Positions 10,467 through 21,443 of a DNA stretch of 64,000 nucleotides are shown piece by piece. Source of the DNA: Jaapia argillacea MUCL 33604 (taxonomy: Eukaryota; Basidiomycota; Agaricomycetes; Jaapiales; Jaapiaceae); assembly GCA_000697665.1 (NCBI GenBank), contig KL197716.1:790202-854201 (forward strand), in the 5' to 3' direction. The position numbers were made by a program, and so were the translations under genes. The notes beneath the pieces were generated by a model. It ran no database searches and was not told the DNA's origin. It saw only the letters and a list, made by a program, of their open reading frames with translations. The number at the start of each line of letters is the position of its first letter. Position 1 is the stretch's first letter.

Positions 10467-12641
10467 CTACTCCTCGACACCAATGTGATAGTAACCAGGG
10501 TGGCGACCCTCCTTCAACAACTTCTCATATGTCATCCTGTTCCAATGCAAGATCATCTCATCGAGAAAAAAATTGTACTTGTCAACCAACATCTCATGGC
10601 AGATAGAATGGTACCCACTGAACCAGACATTGGTCTGCTCGGCAATGGACAAGTTAAAGAAGAACCCACCATCGTTGTTCAAAAGCTCTGGGAAGTCTGT
10701 GGGATTGCAGTGTGTGTCGCAGTAGAGGTCCTTCTCACTGTGTTTGCTCTTGAAATGAAAGACATCGACAGTCAACCCCACACCCTTAAAGGCAGGATCA
10801 TCTTGGACGTGTTTCCATAGGTTGCAGTTATTATCATAGAAGATATGATCCGGCATGAGGCCAGGGTAGTAATAAGTACGGCGTATCATCTCCTGCATCG
10901 GAATATATCAGTGGATCAGGCGAGAGAAATATGTGGTGAGAGGACATACTGCAACACTTGAGATTGCTTTCGCACCAAAAAATGTCTCTCTTGCATGGAT
11001 CATACCGCACAGCGCAACAATTAGCTGCTTGTTATGGGTGCGCTTTCGCCCAAATTGGGCACGGAGCTTTGGCGTCATAGTGGCCAGCGTTGATGGTAAC
11101 CCTCCAGAAGGCAGGGCATCCAGTCCATCTGCATTGGAGGGCAGGACCGCTCCATTAGCAAGAGTGACAAACTGTTCCTCAGTGTCATCCACATCGTCAA
11201 TGTCTGATGAGATTGTTGGTTCAACCGGGAGAGCATCGTTAGGATGTGCGACATGTGCATGTTCAAGGCGCTGCTTGAGTTGAAAGCGCACTTGACCGCG
11301 TTCGGTGTGCGTTCACTCAACGCCTTGATGAACGGGATTGGGGCAGGTTCGTTTCCCTGGGACGACATCAGCTTGACATCCAACGATTGAGCAACGAAGC
11401 TCCTCATTGGTGTGTGTCGGACAGAAACAGTGGCGGTTACTGGCAAGCGCAGTGTGACAATTATGGATGGCGCAACATGGATGGCCGATGGTAATGCCGT
11501 CGGTCACGACGACAGAGACCTTTCGACCATTGTCATATCGGCGAACACACTTGTCGCAGAAGTGTGTGACGGCCGGCTGGCTATAGAGGCGCATGCGCTG
11601 ATTGCAAGCTCGAACAGCATCAGTGAAACGTGCCCGTTGTCCACCACTGTGAGGAACAACAAGCCTCCCACCACGAGACTGCTGGTCCTCAAGGAGGGCA
11701 AGAATCACGAAACCATCCCACACTTCTTTGGATGTGAGGGAGAAGCCAAATTGCCACTCGGATGACGGCTCAGCTCCTTGTGATAACGAGAGGTTGGAAA
11801 GCCGTGCACAGTTTGTTGCTGAAGTCCTAGACCAATGTCAGCCTTGTTCTTAGTATGCAAAGTCAGCTCAAACTCACCATGCGACAAGCATCAGAGTTGT
11901 CCATAGCTCAATCAGCTGACGTTCAACAAACTGATGTTCGGCAACCTGGATGATGTCAGGAATACCATCGTAGTAGCTTCTCATACCGTCGTGGACTGAG
12001 AAGTTATGGTGGTAGTTGATATAGCACTCTAGCACATTATGAGTGTCCGCTCGAGGTGACAACGATAAACGGATTACTCACTCTCACAGTACAAGTGAAC
12101 CGAATATGCAGGCCTCACCCCACGGTCCAACGTGAAGAGGACTGCCTGGCGCTGTTCAGCCTTCGTCAGCCGCTCCTTGGTGTGTCACACACATCCCTCC
12201 GTTTGACAGTATTGCGAAGGTGGGTAAAGGGTGTCAGCCACTAGAAGCTCTATCAGCCAATGGATAACTACCAGAGTCATGGATCGAAGACATACCTAGG
12301 CCATTCTCGTGTCCATAGTGTCTCATTGCTTCCTCGTGGTGGTCTCCCAAACTAAGGACCTGCTCCTCGTCATCCCAGACCATCTCCTTGAACAGATCCC
12401 AGCACTTTTGAATATATTCTGGTGGGATTTCTGCAGAGTGAGAGAGCCATGTGTTGATTGTGGGTGGGAGAACCGCAGGTGGAATGGTGTTGGGATGAAC
12501 TACTGGCTGACATAGAAGGATATCATTCTTGAATTGAGCAGCACCGGTGACAAATTTGAATATTTTGCCTAGGGTAAGTTCTTTGAGGAGATCCAGATGA
12601 TTGCCCAAGAGGTGCAAGAGATCGTTGAGGTTGAGCATCAC
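10467..12641 (-). pseudogene. KDZ transposase with CxC5/CxC6-like cysteine clusters, interrupted by two stops
   Basis: Five exons can be traced, approximately 12641-12296, 12249 to about 12080, about 12028-11878, 11826 to about 10950, and 10898-10467. Order of parts: helical N-terminus (MMLNLNDLLHLLGNHLDLLK); a CxC5-like region with TLDRGVRPAYSVHLYCE and CYINYHHNFSVHDGM; a CxC6-like cysteine-rich region (FCDKCVRRYDNG, CPNPVHQG); an acidic linker; and the RNase-H-like catalytic end with HIFYDNNCNLWKH, LTVDVFHFKSKH and NLSIAEQTNVW. Those last three motifs supply plausible D, D and E catalytic residues. In-frame TGA codons occur at 12185-12187 and 11313-11315. Both could be C-to-T changes of CGA (Arg), since Arg fits the family sequence there. 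A plain DNA transposase; the element is probably dead or dependent on another copy. Confidence 0.78.
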
Positions 12642-13163
12642 ACAAGGAACTGGAGGTGAGGGAGATGAGAGCTAACCAACAGGGGTATTTAATCATATTG
12701 AGAGTCCTGAGACGAGAACAAGGAGTAGGTGTACTAGGGAGCTGATACAAGACACATAATAGGTGTATGCGGAAGTGGAAGACAGAGGAAGCCTTGTACA
12801 ATGAAGAGGTGTACTTGGTGTCAGCCACGGACGCACGGTCACAATGGTGGGTGTCTAGACCAAACACAGCCACAAGAAGCCTCAGTCAGTTCAGGCACGG
12901 ACGGGACATAGGGCCGTAGGGACATAAATTCCATTTCAGCGATGTCCTCTCTTGGGTGACTATTTTTGTTGGTTTTGGTCCATTTTGGCCTCCCTTTCTA
13001 TAATTATACACCTGTATCCCACTTTGTGCTGTTCTGCAATGTAAATACTTGCTCAAAATTGCTACTTTGCCAGTCAACTGCTGAAAATTTCAACATTGTC
13101 ACTCGTCTTGAGGCCAAGTGCCGAAATGTCGAAATGGAATTTCGGTGTCACATGTCACAACAG

Positions 13164-13191
13164 GTGTCGAATAGATCGAAATGGTACAGTA
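13164..13191 (-). repeat. Right terminal inverted repeat of the KDZ element
   Basis: Reverse complement of 7495-7522 with 2 mismatches; the outermost 22 bp are identical. Confidence 0.8.
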
Positions 13192-13294
13192 ATACCTTTA
13201 CGGCCGGAAGAGGCCTGAACCTATTGTTGGAAATTTCAAATTTACCTTACAACTGGGCAGTCCTCAGGGCCGTGGTGCCATGTCTGGTGCAACA

Positions 13295-13382
13295 ATATGC
13301 CTTTTTCAGACATAAAATATGCCTGTTTTGGACATCAGGTATGCCTTTTTGGGACATAAGATATGCCTTTTTTGGACATATT
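13295..13382 (+). repeat. Four-unit tandem repeat, about 22 bp each
   Basis: Four degenerate copies of a unit of the form ATATGCCTTTTTNGGACATA start near 13295, 13317, 13339 and 13361. It lies inside the non-autonomous element. Confidence 0.7.
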
Positions 13383-13864
13383 GCCACATGGTGGGCTCCG
13401 AGCCAGGCAGCTGTGGCTACCCCTTACCTGGTGGTCCTGACGCAATTTGAGTCTTTCCTCTCTTGTGTCTTGCCATCCAAAAAATCTGAATATTATATGC
13501 AACACTAATGAAGTTGCCGGGGTAGAAATCTTCCTTCTACAACTGACCCTGGGGCTGTTGAAGCCTGTTTTATGCCTGGAACATGAACGACCTCCCCACA
13601 ATGAACCGGGATAGCACCCCCCAAATGCCAAAGCAGAAAGCCAGACACATGTGATTAGATACTTGCCTTCAAATGGGGGACCACAACCAGTCATGGGTTC
13701 ACCCCAGCAATGAGCGCACTCTGTGGTTTTGGGTTGTTCATTACCATTGATTCAGCAGGTAAAATTATACACATTCATTGTGGAAATCTTGGCCATTAAG
13801 ATCTACAGCATATCCCCAAATCACAAAGCTTTCTACAGGGTAGACAAGTGGAGATCAAAAAAAT

Positions 13865-13965
13865 ACTCCGTGATAAGTTTGAGCTCAGAGTAAGGATTGA
13901 ACTCCTGACCAGCCAAAATGAGAACTTAGAAAAATGACAATATTACCACTCCACCACCACTCCCT
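13865..13965 (-). repeat. tRNA-like (possible SINE-derived) segment
   Basis: On the minus strand GGTGGAGTGGTAATATTGTC resembles a pol III A box region. About 45 nt further on, GGAGTTCAATCC resembles a B box (GGTTCGANTCC) but is one base short. No cloverleaf closes and no acceptor stem was found, so it is not a working tRNA. It may be a decayed SINE head within the element. Confidence 0.3.
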
Positions 13966-14234
13966 TTAAATCTGTATTCCTTCTGCTCTATATGAGTTTT
14001 TGATTGTTTTCAAAAACTCGCTCCAGGTATGACACCAGGGCCGTCCTCAGGAGGACCTCAACAGGACTTATAAGGTCTCGTGAGGACCCTTTTGGGGCTA
14101 TGTTGGCCCTTATCGGGACCCTCTTAAGCCCTTATAAGTCCTCATAATTAACCACAAACTGTATAACCGCTCAAAAGGCAAATTCGAAATTTCCGACAAT
14201 GCAAGGCGCGTTTGCCACACAGTACGGCGGCCTA

Positions 14235-14540
14235 ATCACACTTTCAAGCCAACTCAGGTTGTAGACGCCGTCCATAAAGCAGTACTTCTCGACCTCCCAA
14301 GCAGCTTTTCTCCCACCTCCTATGACTCCATCAAGGCTCAATGGATGCCAATGTTGCCGCCTTCCCAGGGTCTCGCTTCACTCCAGAAGCTCTCCAGTGA
14401 TTAACTCAATCACTTGTCCCTGTCCTTGCCAGAGAGCTCTCGAGTGGGTCGAACATGGGCGGTATGACGGGAATGCTCCGCCTGCACCCCGTGATACGTC
14501 CTATGTCCCTGTTTACAATCACAGGCCAAATGCGTGAGTC
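14235..14540 (+). pseudogene. Stranded coding-like fragment next to the transposon end
   Basis: The segment from about 14240 reads like protein (VVDAVHKAVLLDLPSSFSPT, then a frame change, then LVPVLARELSSGSNMGGMTG). Two frames each look coding and join near 14400, where a stop and a frame change occur. I cannot name the family. Its 5' part is missing, and the non-autonomous element ends 35-40 bp upstream, so the insertion may have cut the gene. It could instead be a diverged 5' exon of the BTB gene. Confidence 0.3.
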
Positions 14541-14599
14541 GCGATCATCATCGATCTACCTGAAATTGCTTGTTAACCGTCTGCCAACCGTTACTGTAT

Positions 14600-15987
14600 C
14601 AGTCTGAATGTTTCATTTCCATATGTAATTCCGAGCCTTGGGGATACTCTACCAGAAGCTGCTCGGAATGCCGCCAATACATCTATAGGTGTTTCCGCTG
14701 TGCAATCATCCGCGCCATTCAGCAGTATCCCTGCCTCTTCGCCTCCTTCCAGTCCCAACGGCTCTGATCTTCAGCAAAGCTGGGAGTATCCCCTTTCGGA
14801 TGATCTGAGCCGACCGCCCTTGAATGAAGAGCACACTAGGATTGGTGCTCTTCCTCCACCACCAACGCTCGAAACTACAGTTGAAGATCTGGGTTTCACG
14901 AAGCATGACAAGTACTTCTCCTCTGATGGTAGTTTGAGTATCTTGGTATGATTTCTCCCTTGTGGTCTCGCCAAGAGGTCTTCAATGTTGTCCTAGGTCG
15001 AGGATACACTCTTCAAAGTCCACTTGTCCTTCCTAATTCGGGACTCGGCGCTGTTCGAGAGTGCTCTTTCGCAGCTATGAACGGTTTTCACATTGTGACT
15101 TTAGACGGTACCAAGGCCGTAGATTTCGAACGCTTCCTTGGAGTAATCTATCCGTCTTGAGTTAACTTGTCATATTGGTTACTCGACTTCCTTGACCCAA
15201 TACCGGATTTTCGGTAGGCGCTTTGACAAAAACGACGCCTCCACTTTCGAGGAGTGGTCCTCCATACTTCACCTCGCTACAAAGTGGGGATACGAATCCG
15301 TTCGATTGCTAGCCATCCGAGAGATTTTCCCTCTCTGCTCTCCCATTGATAAGATCGTGCTTGGGCAGAAGTATGACATATCCGGATTGGCTTCGAGATG
15401 CATACATTGCTATTTTTGAGAGGCAGGAACCCATCAATTTGGAGGAGGCCAGGCGATTAGGGTTGGAAGAAGTCGTGAAGATTTCAAAGGCTCGACACGA
15501 GCTACGTGCCATACCTGCTTTGTTTGCATTCACGAGGAGTGAATTGGACGAGATGGCCGGCCAGCTGCTCGGAAATGTGCCGGTTGTCCAAGGTGATGGT
15601 GGTATTTCACAAGGACAGGGCCTTGAACCAGATGAAGTAGCTGACGTTTCAGATGAGGAAGGTTGTCCCTGTCCTGCTACTCCACTCGAACCACCAAGGA
15701 GTCCGTCCTCACATCGTCCATCTACCCCTACTCATGTCGAGCTCTCAAGGAGTCCGGAGCCAACTAGACTTTCGGGTCCCCTTTTCTCGCTCGCTCCCTC
15801 CGCACGATCACCAGTAGTTCGATCACCAAATCCTCCGTTTGCCAATCTACTCCCTCCGTCCCAATCGAGTCCTAGGATTATAGAACCGGAGGCAGCACCT
15901 CCAAGGGGGGAGGTGTTCCGGGGACGTGGTGCCCCTATAAGAGGGAGGGGAAGGGGTGGAATGAAAAGGTCTCCAACTCACCTATAG
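14600..15987 (+). pseudogene. BTB/POZ-domain gene with two frame disruptions
   Basis: Family of mushroom BTB proteins, usually about 300-400 aa. Order of parts: Ser/Pro-rich N-terminus (about 14640-14940); intron 14946-14996 (GTATGA...CTAG); BTB start VEDTLFKVHLSFLIRDSALF; the block LDGTKAVDFERFLGVIYP; an intron with a GTCTTG donor to about 15215; then FEEWSSILHLATKWGYESVR and WLRDAYIAIFERQEPINLEE; then a Pro/Ser-rich tail ending in an RGRG-type basic motif. Two frame changes cannot be explained by normal introns: near 15065-15075 (between RDSALFES and the FHIVTLDGT block) and near 15380 (one extra base between GQKYDI and PDWLRD). Either the gene is recently broken or the assembly has two indels. 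No secure start codon was found. Confidence 0.6.
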
Positions 15988-18591
15988 AGCCGATAAGCAG
16001 TTCCATGGGCGAGTCGCAGGGGTTATAGTACTGGTTAGATAGTTGCAACCGGGCAAGGCGCCCAGCAGATTCACTTATATTTCCTCCATACTCCCGATAG
16101 AGCCCCATTCCGGGCCAGCCCCCAATCAGGTTGAAGTTCGATGGCTTTCAGCTTCCTGTCAATGTCTGACGCGAAGTCTGGCCATGCAACTTTCCGAGGG
16201 CTCCGTTATCTTGTAGCGCCATGACCCGCGTCAACTGAGAAGTAAATGTGTACGAACTCAATTCTCCTTCCCAACTAAAAGTTGACCCATGCGCCGAGAA
16301 TCTCCTTTCGGATATGAAATGATGTGCGCGTTGAATGCGGACATCGCAAGTTGATATCACCTGCGACAGCCATCAGCTCGTCGATCAGAGGCCCTGTGTG
16401 GCCACACATGAGATGGAAAGCCGGACGCATCGGATTTAGGCAAAGCGCACAAATCACAAGAGGTGAAAGGGACCGCCGCTAAATATGGAGTAGGAGAGAG
16501 TGTTGAACTATCCCTGAGGTACAGTAGGTCCCCATTCTCAGAGATTGGACATTCGAACAGGGACTGACAGTGGCAGAGCAGTCAGGGACCTTGGATGACT
16601 GCCTCTAACCAGTTGTATCATTCAAAGTTTGACCCAGTGGCCGCGTAGTTCCCGTAACGCGGGGAGAGGGCCCGGAGAAGCTCACCAATGGCACTGTGAC
16701 GAGAGGGTTCACAGGGCGAGTCCGCCGCAGATACGGCTGAGATAACGTGGGCGTCGCAGTCAAACTTGAGATAACCCATGGTCAAGGAGAACTTACGACC
16801 AAGAAGATTAAAGCATCTGGGCGTATGGACCCTCAAGAGCTCACATGACAAAGCCAACCCTAACCCCACTGTGGAATTCACCGCCGGCACGGGTGCGTGG
16901 TGAGGCTTTGACACACGAGTAAAAGCACAATAAGGAACGCTGATAGACCCACAGAAGCCCCTGACGTAGAGCGGCGGGTTCTCGAAATCACAATGCTGAA
17001 ACCTCGTGCTTTCGGAGTTGTCCTTCGGGGCTCGCGAATGTCTTTGTCCTAGCGGGACCCACAAAGCTACATCATTAGCATGATCGATGGTGCCAAACTA
17101 ACAAAGGTGAAATACCACTGGTGTAGTCGGCGTTACAGAGTCAGGAGATCGTACGACACATCTGCCAAAGAAGGCGTCATGGCTTCGCAGCAACTTAGGT
17201 CACAAGATTATCTTGCCTCGCCATTTCCTCGTGAATTAGACCAACCACCGAGCAACGTTTTCAAAGGGAGGTCTGGCTAGCTAGCGCCAAAGTAGCGGAG
17301 AGATAGAAGAAGATAAGAAAGTCAAGCGCCTTTCGTGGATCTGGGTGTGAGATCAGGCGATCGGGACGATCGTACAAGGTTATAACAGCCGACGAGCTAC
17401 TGGAGGCCACTGGGTGAGCTTGACGTCAATGTCGCGATACCGCCGAGGAGAAGAAGTGCCATGACTGTCCAAGACACAGCCGTCCACGTTGCCTCGAGAG
17501 TAACAGTGAACACCATAAGGTTTGGTAATCACGAAGGACGGATGATTGTCGATTGGTCTGCACAAACTATATGTGTCGTACGTATCGGCACCGAGTCGCT
17601 TCGACGAAAACAAATCTGAAGCTTGAGGCTCAAAGTTTGAGAGATCCGGCACGGTTCAGCAGCGAAAAAATAAGTACCGAAGAGAACCTGGAACCCCAGA
17701 GGGCAAGTTCGAGCGGAAAGGTCGTCGAATTACCACCAAAAATTTGTTCGAGGTTCGAGGACGATTCGAGGTGCTTGGTTGGATCGGCTCCAGCCGAGAT
17801 ATCCACGTGGCCTTCCACAAACTCAAACATAAGGTCGTGATCTTTCAGTTATGATTCGTGTTCATCTCTCGTTTGATCAGCCTCTGAGGGCGCCGTGTAC
17901 AAGCGTTACGTACACCAAGCACATTTTGCCTATCCGAAAGGTGACACGAAAACGACGAGGGCTGTGAACAGCTCAGGGTCGTTAGTGGGCTTCCGGAAGT
18001 TTCGACAAATCGATGTTCTCCGTGACAACTTCGAGTCTTCGAGATGAGGCCTTGAGGTACTTTGCGCCTCGAAACAGCTGCTTGAGCTGGACTGACCCTG
18101 GAAAGGGGTCCCGACGGTCGCATGCTTATGCTTGCCAGCATCTCTTCTTCCCGGCTATCATAAATCTGGCAAAACGCTATCTTCGCAACCCAATCGCGAG
18201 GCCCAAACTTTGCGCCGGCTAATCTGTAACATATGCTTTGCAGAATAAGTAAGTAGCGGTCGGCTCTCTGGCCTTGTCGACGACTTCTGATGGCAGATGC
18301 AACTACGGAAATGAGACCACTTTGCTATCCGTGGACTTCCTCGCCTGGCGCCTCTGCGTCCTTATTGTCCTGCGCCCCACAACACTGCCTACTATCCCTT
18401 TCGAGGGAAGGGTTGGCATTCTTCCCCGAGACCCGACAGGGATCTACGATGTGTCATATCTTCCGACCTTTCCTTGACCGGGCGGCTCCAAAGTCCAGGC
18501 TCATTACACGAAATCCCGCGCGGAAATGAGTAGCGTTCCTCCTGGTTTTCCTTAAAAGCTGATTCGGGGGACAGTGGTCCTATCATCCACA
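15988..18591. other. Gene-poor interval
   Basis: A 148-codon minus ORF (16618-17064) and several shorter ones exist, but none shows a domain, coding-like composition or splice support. The stretch just before 18592 is the P450 promoter; CTTAAAAG near 18552 could be a weak TATA element. Confidence 0.5.
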
Positions 18592-20750
18592 ATGTCATAT
18601 AGCAATACTACCCTCCTGTCGCTTCCGCTGGTGTTGGGCTTCCTCTGGAAGTTCTTTATCCAACAATTTTTGTCTCGTCGGCGTCTGCCACTGCCCCCGG
18701 GACCGAAGCCCCTCCCGCTCCTTGGCAATGTCCTAGATATGCCCTCTGATTATCCATGGCTAACGTACGACAAGTGGCGTCAACAATATGGTGAGGACTC
18801 TACGCGTCGCATGCATCCTTGCGACTTACTGTCATTGTGCATGTCAATGTTGCAGGAGATATTATCTCCCTCCAAGCATTCGGACATACCATCGTCATCA
18901 TTGGTTCCGCTGAAGTTGCCTATGACCTATTCGAAAAACGTTCCTCAATATATTCCGATAGAGTCCGTATGCCGATGATTGTCGAACTGTACGGTTACTT
19001 TGAAGAGATGCTGTCGCCTGTTCTAACCTACTCCCTCTTCAGAATGGGCTACGACTGGGATTTCGCGTTCATGCCCTATGGTGATAACTGGCGACGTCAC
19101 CGTAGGGTCTTCCATCAATTCTTTAATCAAGGAGCGATTGACAAATATCACCCCGTTCAAATGAGAGAGTCTCTGGCGTTTGTTCAGCGGTTGTTGGACA
19201 CGCCACAGCAGCTGAATCATCATATTCAACAGTGAGTCGCATCTTCTCGAGGTCAAATCTTATTGGCCGCTTACGACGGTGAAGGACCTTTGCCGCGACC
19301 ATCATGGACATAGCCTATGGCATTCGCGTCTCTGGAGAGAACGACAAATATGCAAGAGCCGCCGCAGATGCTTTGGCGAGCGTTTCTGAGGCCGGTGTTC
19401 CTGGCAAGTTCCTTGTAGATCTCATTCCTATTCGTTCGTCCGTTTATCTCTCACGCACTCTCGCACTGAGGGTTAGGTTTTCAGTGAAATACGTGCCAGC
19501 ATGGGTTCCTGGTGCTGATTTCCAGAAAAAGGCAGCATATTGGAGAGAATTGAAGGATCGCTTCATCAACGATCCCTTCAAGGCCGTCAAGGACGCTATT
19601 GTGAGCGAATACTTGTCGTCTTTTTCCGATGCTTGACGTCTCTACCAGAATCGTGGGGCTCCTGTACGCCCTTCGATGTTGTCCAGCCTCTTGGAAACTT
19701 TCCCCGAGGAAGTTGACAAAGATGAGGGTGAGCAAATCGCGAGAAATTGTGCTGCTATTGCGTATGGAGGTGCGTCCATTATATTTTCTCCCTCCATCTG
19801 CGGTTGTTTGACCTTCTGGTGTTAGGCGGGGCCGACACCGTGAGTCGCTCGCTCGTGAAGTCTAAACATGACCTTGACTTGTTTTTGCTGCAGACCGTCT
19901 CTGCGGTAGAGATCTTCTTCCTTGCAATGCTGATATATCCGGACGTTCAGAAGAAAGCTCAGCAAGAGCTGGATTCCGTTGTCGGGGCGCACCGTTTGCC
20001 AGAATTCTCTGACCGAAATAACCTCCCGTATATCAACGCACTTGTCAAAGAAACGATGCGGTGGCAATCTGTTACACCACTAGGTGAGTGATTTTGATCA
20101 GAGGAGGAAGCTGTCTGATCATGCGAATAGGTGTCCCCCATGGCACTACTACGGATGATGTTTACAATGGCTACTTCATCCCTAAAGGATCCATTGTGTT
20201 CGGGAATGCCTGGTAACTCTCCTTCTCGCAAATCGTCCACTGTCTCTCGTTTATTCATCTACTCAGGTCCATATTGCACGACCCGATCGCGTACCCTCAA
20301 CCCGAAGTATTCAAACCTGAGCGGTTCTTGAAAGATGGAAAGTTAAACCCTGAGGTCAGAGATCCAAGCGTCGCTGCGTTCGGATTTGGTCGGCGGTGAG
20401 TCACTGCTATTACATGGGCACTCTGAAAGAACCGAGGTTTGACAGCACGACCTAGGATATGTCCTGGACGACATTTCAGCAACAACTCTCTTTTCATCCT
20501 TATAGCGCTCGTTCTATCTACCTTCGATGTTACACCTCCCCTCGATACGAAAGGGGAGAGGGTCCGAATGGCACCTGCGGTGACATCAGGGCTATTATCG
20601 TGAGATGATCTCTTAACTCTCGACACTCTGCCATTGTGGATCGCTGACCGACCAATACTCAGGCATCCCGAGGTTTTCAAGTGCAGCATCACACCGCGCT
20701 CGAAAGAAGCTGAGGCTCTCATTCGTGAAGCGCAGTGGGAAGGCGTGTAA
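18592..20750 (+). CDS. Cytochrome P450 monooxygenase (basidiomycete type, membrane anchored)
   Basis: About ten exons give a protein of roughly 510 aa. The start [20 protein letters not shown] provides an ER signal-anchor, followed by a basic stretch and a proline hinge, [15 protein letters not shown]. Key motifs: C-helix WRRHRR; oxygen-binding I-helix GGGADTTVSAV; K-helix KETMRW (ExxR); KPERF; and the heme-binding FGFGRRICPG, whose Cys is the iron ligand. The I-helix motif is built from a 14-nt exon at 19826-19839 encoding GGADT. An intron also splits the heme loop just before ICPG. The protein ends EAQWEGV-TAA. From the N-terminal style it resembles the O-methylsterigmatocystin-oxidoreductase-like P450s of mushrooms; its substrate cannot be inferred. 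No biosynthetic partner genes adjoin it. It looks intact. Confidence 0.9.
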
Positions 20751-21443
20751 CTCTCACTATCTTTGTCACTCTTCGCTTTCTGGTACCAAAGGATTTGATT
20801 CGGACCTTTAGTCTTTCTCTTGGCCTCTGATTTTTTGTGTCGTAGTGTGTTGATTATCGGTGACCAAATATCATGATGAACCAGCTTTGAAACACCGGCA
20901 TTCCAAGACTGAGGGCACAGTGTCGTGTGTAAAATTGGGCGATATTCAGTATAAGATGGCGGAAAGGGAAGGTACATTGATGAAGGCGCAGTTGAGCTCT
21001 GGGACGTCTCGCTCTATCGCGGGGCGCATTGGTCCTTTTATTGTGTTCCAGGACAACTGTACAAGAGGTACGGCAGCGTGTGAGGTAACTGTGCGGTCCG
21101 ATAGGAGGATATCACGACATTCCCACGCTTCACAATTGTCTCCTGGTGGTACTCGCTACCAAATCGCTACCTGTGCCTGCTCTACACCTGTGGACCGCGT
21201 CGCATGGCTAGTAATGGCATGTGCCTCTTGTTATCCCCATCGTCACTGCTGTCACTGGTTCTTGGACCCTGTAATGGAACAACACCGATAAGCTTGGAAT
21301 TCTCGTCTATTGTCTTTCGACGTATAAGGTAACGCTGAGCGAGCAGTGTCTTTTGTACGCCGCCTCGTCGCTTAAGCTCTCGATGGCCATGTCTCTACTA
21401 TAAACTTGACACTCTTACTGCGGTCAAAGAGAGATCTTGCCCC
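20751..21443. other. Intergenic
   Basis: 3' flank of the P450 and promoter of the kinase gene. I see no gene. A plus ORF at 20860-21291 has no recognisable content. Confidence 0.5.

Larger units (their letters stand above)
7495..13191. mobile_element. KDZ (Kyakuja/Dileera/Zisupton-type) DNA transposon with two convergent genes
   Basis: A 5.7-kb element is bounded by terminal inverted repeats. The first 22 bases (starting TACTGTACCATTTCGATCTA) are identical to the reverse complement of the right end, and the match extends to 28 bp with 2 mismatches. Subterminal sequence is also inverted: the CTATGTCCCTACGG block near 7676 recurs in reverse near 12910-12935. Inside are a plus-strand cysteine-cluster gene (8326-10159) and a minus-strand transposase gene (10467-12641), which are convergent. 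No exact target-site duplication was found next to the ends, so the exact termini are uncertain by a few bases. The transposase carries two in-frame stops, so the copy is probably not autonomous. KDZ elements are abundant in Agaricomycetes. Confidence 0.8.
13223..14200. mobile_element. Non-autonomous DNA transposon (MITE-like) with 26-bp inverted termini
   Basis: The left end (13223-13248, beginning ATTGTTGGAAATTTCAAATT) and the right end (14175-14200) are inverted repeats over 26 bp with 3 transition-type mismatches. A second inverted match lies further in: GGCCGTGGTGCCAT near 13269 against the reverse of the stretch near 14027-14045. The 978-bp body has no transposase. It contains a tandem repeat (13295-13382) and a tRNA-like stretch (about 13865-13965). 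No convincing target-site duplication was seen. It begins only about 30 bp from the KDZ right end, so the two insertions abut. Its termini differ from the KDZ termini, so another family probably mobilised it. Confidence 0.65.

Noticed and set aside
7487-13199. Target-site duplication of the KDZ element
   Set aside because: The 8-mers beside the inferred ends (CCTTCTGG and ATACCTTT) do not match.
16618-17064. 148-codon minus-strand ORF
   Set aside because: No domain, no paralog and no splice context; a chance open frame cannot be excluded.
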